This document shows positions 32,501-46,800 of a stretch of 64,000 nucleotides of DNA, piece by piece. The DNA comes from Symbiodinium natans (taxonomy: Eukaryota > Sar > Dinophyceae > Suessiales > Symbiodiniaceae). Within the stretch, counting starts at the first letter, position 1. Every line of letters starts with the position of its first letter. Both the position numbers and the translations under genes were made by a program. The stretch lies in assembly GCA_905221605.1 (NCBI GenBank), contig CAJNDS010000990.1, positions 286,501 through 350,500 on the forward strand, given 5' to 3'. The notes beneath the pieces are model-generated. The model ran no database searches, was not told the origin of the DNA, and saw only the letters and a list, made by a program, of their open reading frames with translations.

Positions 32501-35500
32501 AGTTGGCCACTTGGCCTCCCAGTTCCTTCCGGGGCTTCGGCTCAGCCTTTTGAAGCTCTCAGGGCCCCTAAAGCATCCCCCGTGCGCGCTCTAAAGGCCC
32601 CTAAAGCACCCCCCTTACCCACTCAGACCCTAAAACCCTAAACACCCTCCATCCCTCAAGCCAAGATCCCTGTAATGGGCATGCTCATTCTTGCTTGAAC
32701 GGCGTTTTGGGGAGCACTGGGCAACCGGAACACCCGCTTCCAAAAGTAAGGCAAACCAAACACCGTAAACCCTGACCCCTAAATGGGGGATTTGGGGTGT
32801 GAGCGGGGGGAGCAGGGGGATGGGGGTACTTTCAAGATATCGGGCCCTGGAGCTTGTTCGGAATACCAGGAGGGACCCCCAGAAGGGACCCTGGCTCCTA
32901 CCACCCTGCACAGCCCCCGAAACCCTAAACCCTAAACCCTACACCAGCAGGACTTAAGCCCTCACCAAAAACCCAGACGCCCCATAAACCCAAAACCCTG
33001 TGCCCCAACAAGTCGACAGATGGTCAGAGACCTCAACCCTTGAAACCCTCAAAGCCCTGAACACAAGTCTCCCTGCGCTGCGCCTAAGGTTGAGAGTGCA
33101 GTCCCACTGCTGGCCTGAGCCGGTGGGGCACTCCACTGATGCCGTTGCGGGTTTCGGGTTCAAGGTCCGCCGACCCTGGGGCGGAGTCTTGGATGGTTGG
33201 TGGGGAGGGAAGGGCAGCGGCTCGGTCACTGGGTCCAGACTGCAGCTGCTGCTTGACAGCCTCTCGGGTTGGTGAGCCGGAGGCTCCTAATTTTGAGGTT
33301 CTGGGTTTAGTGAAGGTTTAAGATTTTCTCTTGGGAACCGACCGACCATTAAACAACATAATGTTGTACAAGTGGAATGGGCGACGCACTCCTATCAGCA
33401 CTCTCCATGTTGATGCTCTTAAATCTTGGGGGCAGTCTTGGGCGAGATCTGTAGTCATTCTCTTCCTTCTTGTTTCTGAGTTTTGGAACTAGGGTTCCTA
33501 TGACATGATTCCTTTAAAAGGGTATAATGTAGGAGGCTAGATGGCACTAACGTTCCCCACTCAGAACTAGCAAGTTGTCTTTGAAGGCATCCTCCCCCCC
33601 AAAAAAGAGAGAGAGCTAAGTGGCATCCTCGGCTTTTGTGGTGGCAGCACCAGTGCTTCTTTTGCACCGACCACCCAGTGTCCCAGTTGGAGAACCTTGC
33701 AAGGCGCCAGGGGGCTCCGAAAAAAGTCTGAGAACCTCACCCCCCAAGCCGGGTTCCGGCTTAGGGGGTTTCGGGTGGATATAGATTTTTTGTTGGGGTT
33801 TTAGGGTCTAGGGCTCTACATGTTGGATTTCGGGTTTAGTCGTGCGACGCTTGTTGATTGAGGGACTCGTTCCGAGATCGTCCCTGGAGCCTGCCTCTGA
33901 AGCACTGCCCTGCCTTGCAACAAGATGGCCGAAGTGCCAGGCCCTCAAACCCTTAACTATAATTTTAAACATCCTGAACGTCCTGAACATCCTATGTATC
34001 CTAAATTGTAACCGAGGGTGCCTCAAGACCCTAGAGCGTGACGAACCCTAAACCCTAAGCCCTAAGCCGTAAAGCGTAAACCCTGCCCCGAACCTCCTGC
34101 CAGGGTTTAGGGTTTAAGGCAAAAGTCGAGGGCTTCTATAGGGAGTGGGAGTCTATCAACGGGTGGAGGCTGAGTAGGCCTTGAAGTCTTTTTTGGGCTT
34201 ACAACTCGGGTTCGGAAGGCTCCAACCCAGAGCCCGAAACCTCTCTGAGGCCCGAGCTGCATTATGAGGAGTTGGAATCTTGTTTTTGGGGATCCTGGGA
34301 TCCTTTAGACCTCAAAACAACTCCCAAACCCTGAATCCTACTGTAGGGGTGTTTGGGGCTTAGGGTTTAGACCCCTAAGTCCTGAAACCTAAATCCACCC
34401 TGCCAATATGCAGGCGGGGCTGCCCGGCGTCGCAGTCGAACGGCACAGGGGTGGTTGAAGGCGGACAGCCCCGCCTGGGATTCCGAATTCTGCCACTGCC
34501 GGGACTCGATTAACCCTGCAGTCCAGGGTTCAGGGAGTAGGTTTTGGGGTTGTTCGCGGCTTTCCCCTGCCAACTTAACAGCGCTCTGGGCCGTCGATTA
34601 CCCTGCAGCAGCCGTTTCGCACAAACTCTGACAGCCTGACCACTCTACGTCCTTTGAAGCCTGAAGCCTCAAAAGGTCCTAAACCACCCAACTCACGACC
34701 TACACGGAGCACCGAGACTAGCGGCTGCGTCTTCTCGCAGCACCAAGCCTCCGCAGGAGCATGAAGGTGGCAGGGAAAGAGGCCATGTTTGGGATGTTCC
34801 CCCTCATACAAACAGTCCTTTGTAGGGATTATAATCGGGGTACTATAATCCCCATTAATTAAGGATTCTAATGGGGGGGGGGGGTACTATCATCCCAATT
34901 AAGGACGCTTAGTATAAGGGGGAATATCCCAAAGCAATGTGTCTGACTTGGGGCCCAGGGCCTTTTGGGGCAAACTGTAGCGTTGGAGGGACCTTCCCTG
35001 CACCACAAGAAAGGTGCTCTCGCAACAAGTTGGGTGGACAATTCAAGCCAGCTGTGGGGCAATTATTCAACGAAGCGTTCTTGCCTGCAGGATTGCGGGC
35101 CTTCAGGTCTGTTTAGCAAAGCAGAACAGTGGAGCAAAGGGAGAAGTGAGGCAGAATCAAACCATCCCGTACACCAGTACACCCTGGAACGCGCAGACCT
35201 TTGTCATCTTGGTCATATATAAATAAATCCTCAAAGACACACCTGCAAAGACAAAATGGCAAGGCAAGGCTTGTTGGGAAAAACATCTTACTTCTTTTTG
35301 TGGGGGGGAAGGGGGGGGGGGCATGGAGAAGGGGAGCGCGTGGGACTCCGGATGGGGCTTGAAACATTCTAGGGCCCCGGATCACGAACCCCAAAGCCGC
35401 CTTCTTGGACATGGACCAGGTGTACTGCCACGACATGTAGTTGGCATTGCCTCGGTGTGATGTCAGCTTGGTGGATAGGGCCCCAAAAAAGCACATAAGC

Positions 35501-37768
35501 AAAAATTTGGATAGGGATATCCCACATAAACCCCCTGATAATGAAGCCCAATAAGGTAGGGATATCCCTATAAAATGCTTATGTTTAGTCCTTTTTGGGC
35601 CCCTAAGTGGAAGGGTTTTGGTCTTGGGGCTGATGGCGCGCACGGCTAGCAGGGGGTTTTCTAGACATGGCTTTCAACCCATGGCCCGCTGTCTCGCTCA
35701 ACTTAAAGCCGCAGTGGCGAAGCACTTCATGTGCTAACTGAACAGCCACTTCCTTGCACAAGATTTCCGAGAGGCCAGGATCCCAATGAAGCATTTACAG
35801 CGGCCTTCACGTGGTTGTACAGAATCCGAAAGCATTCAGGCCCAGAAAAAGTGTAATCCCTGGTTAGCTGGGCGAATATGTTCTGACGAGAACACGGTCA
35901 CATATCCATCTTGAGAGCTTGTGATGACAACACATGGTGTGCAGGCAGCAAGATGCAGGGGCTGCATCCTGGTGCCATGGTGCTCCAACACGAGGCCGCT
36001 TTCTACTCAAACATGTCTCGTGAGCAGCATGTCGGCTTCCGGCCCATGGACCATCATGAAGCCATCCTTCGCAAAACTCGGCCCTCAGAAGCGCTTCATT
36101 TGTCGATCCTGGACGTTAGTTCCGCGCTTGGGCGGGGCCTGCAGCGAAAGTGGAGCAGCTTTCACATCCATGAAAAAAAGCTTGACCACATTTCGCTCTA
36201 TGCGAGGCAGCGTAGGGCATGCTTTGGGATGTACCCCCTTCTCCTAACAGTCCTGAATAGGGATTATATGGGGGGGTACTATAATCTCCGATTAGGGACT
36301 GTTAGTATGAGGGGGGGAACATCCCAAAGCATGCTGCAGTGCTCTTCCTGCGTGCTCTTTTGTTGACTGCAAAGCTTGACACCCTGAACAGGAAAGGTGC
36401 TGCCAGCGAATGATGCTGGAGCAGGGCAGTTGCCTTGAAAATGCAGATTTCGCGGGCTTGTTGAGGCATTGCGAGCTGCGTAGCTTTCCAGATGATGGGC
36501 CTTTACCACCGCTTTTCCAAAGCAACTCTGAAGAGGCATAGTGGCAGTATTGAAGTTTGCTTGGCCGAGTCACAGTCGTAGGGGTCGCAAGCGCGGTTGT
36601 GGTGCACGCCTCGGGTTTAGGGATTGGGGTTTAGGGTTGAGGGTTGAGGATTTAGGGTTTAGGGTTTTGACAAGGCTTGAGGGTTTAGGGTTTAGGGTTT
36701 GGGATGTAGGGATGTGGAGACTATCTTCAAGCAAGGGGACGAGGGCTCATTTCTTCTTCATCTTCCTCGTCATATTTTTCAATTTTTGTGCATGAGGGGG
36801 GGGGGTTAAGTGGGGTTCAGGGCTGAAGGGCATGAGGGATACGTAAGGGTTAAGGGCGTATAAAGGGATCATGCCATATTCCTCCCTAAGCCCAAAAGGC
36901 CCCGAAGCTCTAAACCCCCACGTGCAGCCCAGACCCCTGAGCCCTCAATCCTAACCCTAATAAACCTAAACCCCAAACCCTAACCCCTAAGATTGCCGAC
37001 CCAGGCACAGCACCATCGCTTCTTGGAGGTCGCCCACCCCCTGGCCGCTGGAGAAGGCTGTACGGTTTAGGGTGGTTTCGGGGGCTTCCGAGCTCTACGG
37101 TTGACGGGTTTAGGGTTCGTCTTCGGGTTGGGGGAGTGGGGTGTTAAGGTTTAGGGTTTGGGATTGGGGGTTGAAGGTTTGTTGTGTGGGGGCTTTGCGC
37201 TTGGGATTTGGAGTCTTGGGGTTTGGGATTTAGGCCTCGGCTTGCTTCAAGCTATACTCCTCTCCACCTAGCAACACTTGCTGTGTGAGACTTTTCTGTT
37301 TTTGCCCCACCGTCGGTGTGGGGTTGCTAGCTTTTCAAACAAACTCTCTCCTCGCCCAGTCCACTCCTCGCCCATCACATGTATCCCACCCCAGCTGTTC
37401 CCACCGGAGAATTCCTGGAGTCGAGTGCCCAACGCAAGAGTTTGTCCAGAGAGTCGCTGAGTGCCCAACCCTAAGGATTCCATGGAGTGCCCAACCGCAG
37501 AGTATCGTGTGTGTGTGTATATACGCACGCATACACTTGGTATGAAATAGATCCAGCATCCTTAATACTTCACTTTCTTGGAAGGGTTTGGAGGGTTTAG
37601 GGTTCAGGGTTCAGGTTTAGGATTCAGATGGAGGATGGAGGATGGAGGGGCTGTGCCTCTTGCCGCTGCATCCCTTTCGGGTTGATGCCGAAGGCAAGAA
37701 GAACTTCGAACCGCAGACCCCTAAAAGCCCAGAACCAAAACGGGAGCAGGGCTTCGGGTTGTCGGGGG

Positions 37769-37801
<33 letters not shown>

Positions 37802-40800
37802 CGGCTCAGATCCTGTATTCGCCCCTTGAAATTCGGGTTATCTTCGGCGTCTTAGGCGTTGGGTTTGCCCCATAGGTGCGCCAGAAAACTTCCACAGAAG
37901 CCTTAAAGGCTCGGGGCAAATGCTAAATCTTAGAGGTTGTCGAACATATTACACGTCAAACAGAACTATACAATATGAACCCCCAACCCCAAAATCCTTA
38001 AACCCTCCTAAACCCTAAACCCCAAACCCTAAGCCCTCGAGGCGATTTACGGTACGGGGTCCCGACTTCTCCCAGTTCTCGATGTCGAAATTGCAGTCGA
38101 ATGGGTCCGAGGTCAGCCTCGGCGCAAAAAGGGGCCGCAAAATATTGGTTTAGGGTTTAGGGTTTAGGGTTTAGGGTTTGGGGTTTAAGGTTTCGGGAGT
38201 GCTGTAACTTGTGGTCTCGTTTTGGGGCAAATTAAAGGGTTTAGGGATTAGGGCTTGGGGATTGGGGCTTGGGGGTAACAAGCCTTACCAGTCTAGGGTT
38301 CCAAGTTACATCAAAACCCTAAACCCTAAACGCTGAACCCTAATTAAACCCTAATTAAACCCTGAACCCTAAACCCGAAACCCGAAACCCGAAACCCGAA
38401 ACCCTAGCCATCTGGGTCGGGCAGCTCTTTGGGACATCCTTTGCCGAAGCGATCGCAGCACCACCGCTTCTTCCTGGGCGGTTCTGGGCTGAGAGGGCCT
38501 CGAGGGTTTAGGGCTTGTAGGGTCTGGGGTTTGCAGTTTAGGGTTTGCGGTTTAGGGTTTAGGGTTTAGGGCCTGGGGTTTGGGGTTTCGGGTTTAGGGT
38601 AAGGTCTAGGGTTTAGGGAGCCTCAAATCCTAAGCCCTAAACCCTTGTCCTATGAGGTCGGCGCAGGGTTCAGGGACCGGTCTCGTTGCGACGTTCCCGC
38701 CACAAAAACGCTAGGACCGGGATGCTTCCCCACGCTTCTTGGGTTGCGTAGGAGGATTTTGGCTTTCAGGGTTTAGGGTTCAGGGTTCAGGGTTGAGGGT
38801 GAAACCTCAAGGTCTCCGGAGACCGGACACAAGCAAAACAACAAGCAGCAAGAGGGCCAGAAGGGTTCAGGGCCTCAGGGCCAGGGTCCGGCTTAGGGCT
38901 CAGGGCTTAGGATTCAGGGCTCAGGGTGGGGGGTTTAGGGTTTAGGGTTTAGGGTTTAGGTTTTAGGGTTCCGGGTTCAGGGTTTAGGGATTCAGGGTGT
39001 ACGGGTTCAGGCCTACACCTGAAGAACCTGAAAGCTCTGCAGGGCTCCCATCCGACCAGCCCTTCTCCCAGTTGTCGATGCCAGCGTAGCCTCGTCTTGG
39101 GTCTGGGGTTTGAGGGTTTGGGGTTTGGGGTTGGGGGTTTAGGGTTTGCGGTTTTGACTTCAGAGGGTTAGGTTCTGCAGGTCGCCTACAGTAGGGATAG
39201 AACGGAGTACTCCAAGGCCCCTACATCCTCAAGAAGTCCTTCTCAAGTTAAACCCTCAATCTAAACCCTAAACCCTAAACCCCAAACCCCAAACCCTGAA
39301 CCTAAACCCTAAATCCAAACTAACAAATAGGGGGAGGGGGGGGGGGGGGGGGAGTGTATATGCGTTTAAGCTTGGAAAGGGGGCCACCCTGACCCCTAAA
39401 TCCCTAAACCCTCAAAACCCTCAAAGATCCCTGGAAAGGCTTTAGGGACTTTAGGGTTTAGGGACTTTAGGGTTTAGGGTGTAGGGTGTAGGGTTTACGG
39501 TTTAGGGAGGCGAAGAAGCTCAGAGCAAATACGCAACCACGAAGCGAAAGCAAGCTCGCATAGAAGTAGCTTTAAAAAGTCACGGCAACTCACGGCATCT
39601 GGTGAGGTCTGGTTTTTGGGGCAGCTCGAAGGTAGAGGGTTTACGCTCAGGGGTAGGATTTAGGGTTTGGAGTTTAGGGTTTAGGGTTCAGGATTTAGGG
39701 TTTCGGGTTTAGGGCATAGGGCTTTAGGGTTTGGGTCTAGGGTTTAGGGTTTAGGGTTTGGGGTTTAGGGTTTGGGGTTTCGGGTTTGGGGTTTCGGGTT
39801 GAGATATGGAGGTTCGTAGGTTTGCGGCTTGAGAGGCGTAAGGGCTTTAAGTTTACAAACCCACGCGCCTCCTCAGACAAGGATCTTGACGCCAAACCCT
39901 GAGCCCTAAGCTCTGAACCCTAAACCCTATCAACCATACCTAGATACCCCCTGCGCCCTGAACCCTAAACTCGATACCCCAAACCCCAAACCCCAAACCC
40001 TAAACGCTAAACCCCAAACCCTCAACCCTAAGTCAACCTTCCCAAGTTAAGCCAAGGGGGCAGTCGTAAGGCACCTCGGTAGTGGTCGTGGCCACCTCGC
40101 AGCCTCTCTCGTAGTGCTCACAGCACCAGGCCTCACGGGGGGAGGAAGTTTAGGGTTTAGGGTTTAGGGTCTAGGGTTTAGGGTTTAGGGTTTGGGGTTT
40201 GGGGTTTAGGGTTTAGGGTTTAGGGTTTAGGGTTTAGGGTTTAGGGTTTAGGGTTTAGGGTTTAGGGTCAGGGTCGAACCAAACCCAGAAGAAGGCGGCT
40301 ACGTGCATAGAGCTGGAACAGGAAGAACTCTAAGATTACTTGCCTACGCTGGCACAACTGTTTGGCGGGTGGAAATGTTGATACTAATAGGGGGTGAGCT
40401 TGCACTACAGGGGTTCTTTGGCTGTTGGGGCTTTGGGGTTTAGGCGGGTTTAGGGATAAAGGGTTAAGGGCCAAGGGCTTCATAGGGTTTGAGACGAGTT
40501 GAGGGTTCAGCATCTTCGCGAAAGTCTTCGGATTTGCGCGGGGTGACTTCAGAATCAGAGGTTGAAAGACTCAGGGTTTCAGGGTTTGGGTTTGGGGCTC
40601 TATGAAGCATGTGCTTTTGCTTATAGGGTCCAGGGCCTCTATAAAACTAGCATATACTTCGGTGGTTTTAGGAAAGGGAAGCACTTTCTTTCAAAGTTAA
40701 GCAGGTCTAAATACTTAGTGAGACCTCTTTTTTTGGAAGTGCAGACTGTTTTTTCATTTCTTGATCCAAACGGAAAAGTCCTTCTGGAGGAGTTTCTCAA

Positions 40801-43800
40801 CCCTGAACCCTAAACCCTAAGGGTGCGGGTGAGCTTCGAGGTTGCCCAGTAGCCTCAACTTCCACAAGGGCCCCCTTGAATTCTTGCACATTGCACATCT
40901 ATATCATCCCGGGAGTAACCTAGGAATAACAAGGGTGCCCTTTTTGGTTTGAAGGGGTTTATAAGGGAACCTAACCCCCGAAAAATGTGGATAAGGGGCC
41001 TAGTCTGGGTCCTAGTTGTTGTTTTCATGACATAATGAGGGAGCCCAAGCCCCAAAACATACCCTGAAGCCTCGGGAGCCCGGCCTCTTGGGGTCAGGAT
41101 TTAGGATTTAGGGGCTCCAGGTCTTCAGAACCCTCAGGCCTTCCCCCTCATCCGCCGGCTTGCGCCCTAAACCCTACACCCTAGCGAAATCGAAGCCCTC
41201 AACTGGCTGCACCCTGGCTTTCCAGGCCTTCTTCGGCTTCGACCAGCCGAGATGCGCACGTTCTGTCGCAGAGGCTTTGGGGGCATAAGTGCTTGCGGCT
41301 GAATCCCCATGTAAAACCACCGCTAACATAAATGTTCACCCCTTGAAGCATTAAGCTTAACATCCATGGGTTAAACTTTGAGCAGAACACTTACACTTTA
41401 GTCCTGCTAAGCGCTGATCTCTAAGCAAAAGTCTTGAACTTAAGCTCTATAAGCTTTAAGCTTAACATTGACCGTTGAACTTTAACTTTTAGCGGAAAGA
41501 AAGATTTTCACTCTAAGCTCACAAATGTAAACCTCACAGGGTGGTATGGCACGTGCAGAGATGATATTAAATCCCCCCCAAAATCTGGGCCCCTTTGCCT
41601 AAACCAAATAGGGTAACGATATGCTTGGGTAGAGACTTATTGCTTTATGCTGAGGAATTCTCAGGTATACGCTCGGAAGATCCTTGGGTAGTAGGGGTTT
41701 AGGAGATTCCTAGGTGACCTACAGAAACAAAGGCGGGGGGGGAATCTTATGGCAGCGCCAAGGGCGTGCACTCGTGATCTAAGCAAGGGGAGTTTAGGGT
41801 TTCGGGTTTGGGGTTTTTAGGTCATTAGAACTGGCATTTTTAGTAGTTTGTTCTATTTTCAAGTTCTATAGGGTTTCTAGGAGGATGCGATTGGAAACTA
41901 CTTGACTCGAAGGGCACTCCTTGTCGGATCAACGGGCCCTTCACTGTAATAACCAAGGGCGCGGCATGAGTCCTCCTTCTCCCAGGGCACAGATCCCAAA
42001 AAGGATTCCAAGAGCGTCCCAAGAGCACTCCAAGATGATCCCACAAGCCCTGCAAACCCTAAACTCTAAACCCGTGAGACGTGAATCTCCTCAGAACACA
42101 CACAGCCAACCCGTCCCAAGAGCCCTTACATGCAGGAAAGCGCGACCCTGCGACGTCTTCGCGACACGGAGCGACGCAAGCCTCAAAAATTGCGCGAGAC
42201 CTAGGCGTGCATGGGACCTGGGCCAGAACGCGATCGGGCACCTGCCGCAAGGCCCAAAAACCCATAGCATTTGCGATGTTTTGGATCCCGTCCGACGTTT
42301 GCGGGCTATCCAGAGCTCACGTCCCCTAGGCGAGAGCGATGCCGGGCACGCGGAAACACTGAGAGAGTCAGCGTTGGTCCATTGAAACGCGCACGGAGAC
42401 TATAGGCGAGAGTGTCGAGGTTTCGAGGCCCCATTCGGGCACGCACGCGCGGAGGAGGGGGGGGGGGGGCCGGGGAGACACCATCAAACTTCCCTACTCC
42501 CAAAGTAGGAACCCCCAAAGTGCAAGCACTCTGTGTGGTAAGCTTGCCCTGCAGCTCTAGGACAAAAGGTTTGCCCGACAGCTCTCGGAGAACGCCAGCG
42601 TTCACAATGCCGCAACCCCAACATGTCACCGAGGTGCCGAAGCCGGCAAAGCAGTCGTAAGGCATGCTCGTGGTCACGACGCACCCCCTGGCACCCGAGT
42701 AGAACTTAGGCTTTATGAGCTTTGGATGGACCATATGTTATGCCTGCCATGCGCACTGGAGGCTTGTTCTAGACCTAAGGCCCGCAAGGGAGAGATCCGG
42801 TTCAAGGAATCCGACTGTAAGAAGTACCTGAAACCGAGCAACCATAGCAAGGCAGGCACTGGGGCAAGCCGAGTTTAGGGCTTAAACCCTAAACCCCAAA
42901 CCCCCCGGAACGACGAATCCCGAGGTTTAACGCTTCGGTCGGAGTTAGAGACCTCTACAAGACCATGGAGTCGGGTAATGGCGATGAAAACGAGATGATA
43001 CTGGCAAGGCCTGCTTTATACCCCATGTGCGAGGTTGTAGGTTCGAGGACCAGCGCCCGTGGTTGCAAAAGACAGTTTAGCTGCTAACCCCCCCCCCCCA
43101 GCCACCTCCCCCAAATCTCTGAGTTGACCAGTAAACTTCTAACCCCCAAGCCCTAAACCCTCCTCACCCTGAACCCCCGCTGTACACCCCACAACCCTTG
43201 CGCCGCCGAACACTAAGCCCTGTAAACGCAACCAAACCCCCTATAAACCCAGCTAAACCCCCTCCACAAGAGCAGCAGAGAACCTGGAAAAACGGGCCAG
43301 GCCGACCGGCTGTAGCGCTCGCAGCAGAACTGCTGCTTCAGCGTGGACCAGCTCTCCTGGTGAACCAGCTTTGGGGCGTGGGCGTCAGGGCCTTAGGGCC
43401 GTAGGGCTGTGGGGCCTACTATTAGGGCAGTAAGGAGTTTAGGGTTTTAGTGTAAAGTGAGAGAGTGAGGGTGTTAGTTCTTTAGGTGACGGAGCTTACG
43501 CATGAACCTTGCGTGACCCGCCTTGACGAATGGCTCCCCGGTGTGGTTAATGATTGCATGCTCCGAACTGAAGTGCAGTTCCGCAGCCCGCCAGGCATGT
43601 ATCCCGGAGGATTTTCGCAGGAAGTGCGGGGGGTGGGGTGGGGGGGGGTGGTGCGGGTTTAGGGGCTTCAGGGGCAATGGGGTCTTCGGGTTTAAGGTTT
43701 TCAAGTTTAGGGTTTTGCGCTACAGGGACCTTCGAGGCGTCGGGTTTGGGTTTTGGGCTCTGTGATTTGGGTTTACGGGCGAGGCTCCAACTTGTAACCC

Positions 43801-46800
43801 GAAAGCCCCTGTAGCAGCTCAGCGACCCCCCCGAACACCCCAATGCCATCCAACACCCCGAACACCCCGAACACCCCGGACACCCCATCACCCTGAAATT
43901 GAAACCCTTTATTGTTCTCAAGCTCCCTCCGACTACGGGTTCGGGGAGCTTGCGGTTTAGGATCTTGAGTGCCCCCAAGAAACGAACCTCCCTGCACCCT
44001 AACCCCTAAAGGTGGATGGTGCACCGGCACCCTACACCACGCTACACCCTCAAAGGCTCTAAACCCTCCAACCCTTGAACCCCTCAAGCCCAGGCCCCTC
44101 AACCCTCCTACAACCCCCCAAGCCTCCAAAAGCTTCAAAGCACAAGAGCCCAAGCCCACCAAAACGCCGTCAACGCCTCCCCCAAGGGTCCTCCCAGTTG
44201 CCAACATTGTTTGAGCAGTCGTAGGGGTCCGGGTTGGTCGTCGTTTGACCTGGTTTAGGGCTTAGGGTTTTAGGGTTTAGTAGGGCCTAGGGTTTAGGGT
44301 TTAGGGTATAGGGTTTAGGGCTTAGGGTTTAGGGTTTGGGGGGGCCTACACGTAAAGTATAGGGATCAGCCCTTCACGGTTCAGGGCATAAGAGATATGA
44401 GATTTACTTTCGCCTATTATTGTAACACCTTATAAGCCCTTTAGTAACCCTCTATAAGTAGGTTCCCGAAGCCCTTAGTGTGCCCCGGCATCTCTCTAAG
44501 CAATTAGGGTCTGTCTGACGGTCATCCCCTCGTGAAGATAACCACGGACAGCACTGTTTCCAAAATCTCGAAGAATTTGGGTTTAGGGTTTAGGGTTTGG
44601 GGTTTAGGGCCTTTAGGGTTTAGGGTTTAGGGTTTAGGGTTTAGGGTTTAAGAACCGTCAACAAAGGTGAGTAGGCTCCAGACAGCCCATGTTGTACCTG
44701 GCCGACAAGCACAGCCATGGGGTCCTTAAGAGAGGGGGGGGTTCATGGCGGTAGGTACCTAGGGAACATAAGGGAAGCTGAGGGAGCCTGGGGGAGGAGT
44801 GGGGAGTACTAGGGTTGGGTTACATACCCGCTTGAACCCCTCTTTGAGGACCTTAGAGAGTTTGGGGTTGGGCTCTTGGATGCATTGGAGCCTGCACACA
44901 ACTGGCAGAGCAAGGTTCAGGGTTAAGGGTTTGGGGTTTAGGGTTGAGGGTTTCGGGTTGAGGGTCTTCCAAGTGTGGGGTATTCGAGCCAGTACCACAA
45001 AGGCAACTCTATCAGGAGTTCTGCGAAATTCTGCTGCGCCTACTCCCGAAGACTAACAGGCGAACCAGCTGCGTCTGAGCGTGTTCACCGATGGGTTGCT
45101 TCCGAACCCAAAGCCCTGATCCCTAAGCTCTCCAACCCCAGGCGGCGGGAACAATTTCAATCTGACCTACAAGCTCGCTCAGAAGACACGAGAACAAGAC
45201 TTCAAAGAAAGCAGTGTGGGCCCTCAAGGCTTCAGGCCGCAAACCAAGGAAAGCACCTCCCAAAGCCTTAAGCCTAAAATCCTAAACCGTGAACGCTAAA
45301 ATTCTTAAGCCCAGATTCTAACACCATCAACGTGAGAATCCTCAACTGTGCCGGGCGCACTCTTGACAGCACCAAAGTTTCTTGGCGTGGGCCCAGCCGA
45401 CCTTCCGACAAGGGAGGAGACTTGATTCTTTAGGGTGTTCAGGGTTTTAGATTTCTGGTGATAGGGTATAGGTATAGGCCCTAAATCCTACAGCACAACC
45501 CTAAACCCCAAACCCTGCAGCCAGGGTTTAGGGTTCGTAGAGAGTTGAAGGGACTACGATCCTTTTAGGACTAAGGGCTCCCTCGAAACCCTTCTACGAT
45601 GCCGTTTACTTCGGCTTCGGGTTGCTACCGGGTTTAGGGTTCACAGGGTTCAGGGTTCAGGGTCCCAAACCCTCAATCGCAAAGCCCAACGCTCAGGCCC
45701 TCAAACCCTAACCCTAAACCCTAAACCCTAAACCCTAGACCCTAAACCCTAAACCCTAAACCCCAAACCATGCACCCCAGCGCCTCCCAGTCGTCCAGGC
45801 CAGCATGGCAGTCGAAGCGCTCGGTGGTGCTCACTACGCAGCCGCCTGGTTTTCTACGGCTCAGGGTTTAGGGCTTAGGGTGTAGGGTTTAGGATCCCAA
45901 GAAATTGCATGCAAAATCCCCTATTCCCCTTGTAGGGAACTTGTCTACGACTTGCTTGTAAGAACCCCAAGAAATTACAGAATAAAAGCCCCCTTATTGT
46001 CCTTGTAGGGAACATATTGTTCTTTCTTGGGGAGTTCTTAAGCAAACAGTAAGTAGTTCTCTGTCACGACAATTGGGTTGGGTCTGTTTGGGTTCTGTTG
46101 GGGCTCTTGCTGCTTTTCCGTGGCTCTAGGGCTTCGCTCTTTGAGTTCTCTGAACTTCGAGGCTGCATGAATTGGCGCGGGTTATGAACCCCTCGAACCC
46201 TGAAGCCCTAAACCCCAAATCCTAAACTCCCCAAACCCTCCATCGCTACACCCTCCACTCTACCTGGCGAAACTCTACATCCCCCTCTTGTTCTGGGGGC
46301 CCCGGCGCGCTCGGCTCTCGCAGCAAAAGGCCTGCTTGTCCAAAGACCAGCTTTCCTGCGCAGGCGGGCTTCGGGAGTTTCAGGGTGTAGGGTTTCAGGG
46401 TGTAGGGTTTAGGGTTTAGGGTTTAGGGGTTAGGGTTCGTGGTTTGGGGTTCGACAATCTCGTAGAAGGGGCAGTTTCGAGGAACTACTTCTCAAGTCCA
46501 GAGTGAGGGTTGTTGGGGTTTGGGGGTTTACCCCTGGGCCTAAATCCCCCCCAATCCAAAAAGCCTTGAGTTTGGCAATGATGGGGTTCATCGCCAGGGG
46601 CCCTTCTTTCGCCTGTAAACCGATATTAGCCCCTCAACCCTAAACCCTAAACCCTAAACCCTAAAGCCTAAACAAACTTGATCCTAAAAGAGCCCAAAGA
46701 ACCCTGCCTCCTACTGAGCCCTGAGCCCTCTAAGGCGCCTAGAGCCCGTGAGGTTCAGGGTTTAGGGTTTAGGGTTTAAGAGTTCCCAAACCCCAACCTC

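Noticed and set aside
34130-34200. Plus-strand EGFYREWESINGW resembling half A
   Set aside because: Lacks the Cys, opposite strand, inside the intron between exons 25 and 26.
41921-42385. 154-codon plus-strand open frame
   Set aside because: Both strands are open; it lies inside the intron region between exons 15 and 16; composition is Arg/Pro/Ser, typical of antisense GC-rich sequence.
42990-43075. tRNA-like B box (GGTTCGAGGACC)
   Set aside because: No matching A box at the right distance and no cloverleaf; at most a SINE remnant.
44828-44901. Minus-strand segment with GTATGT donor (VLKEGFKR end)
   Set aside because: Lies inside the intron between exons 12 and 13, whose junction is in phase and restores the linker.
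44975-45271. Plus-strand frame with RSSAKFCCAYSRR, resembling half B
   Set aside because: Opposite strand to the gene and inside the intron between exons 12 and 13; no N-W or G-C partner nearby. Could be an inverted fragment but one C-C motif is not enough.
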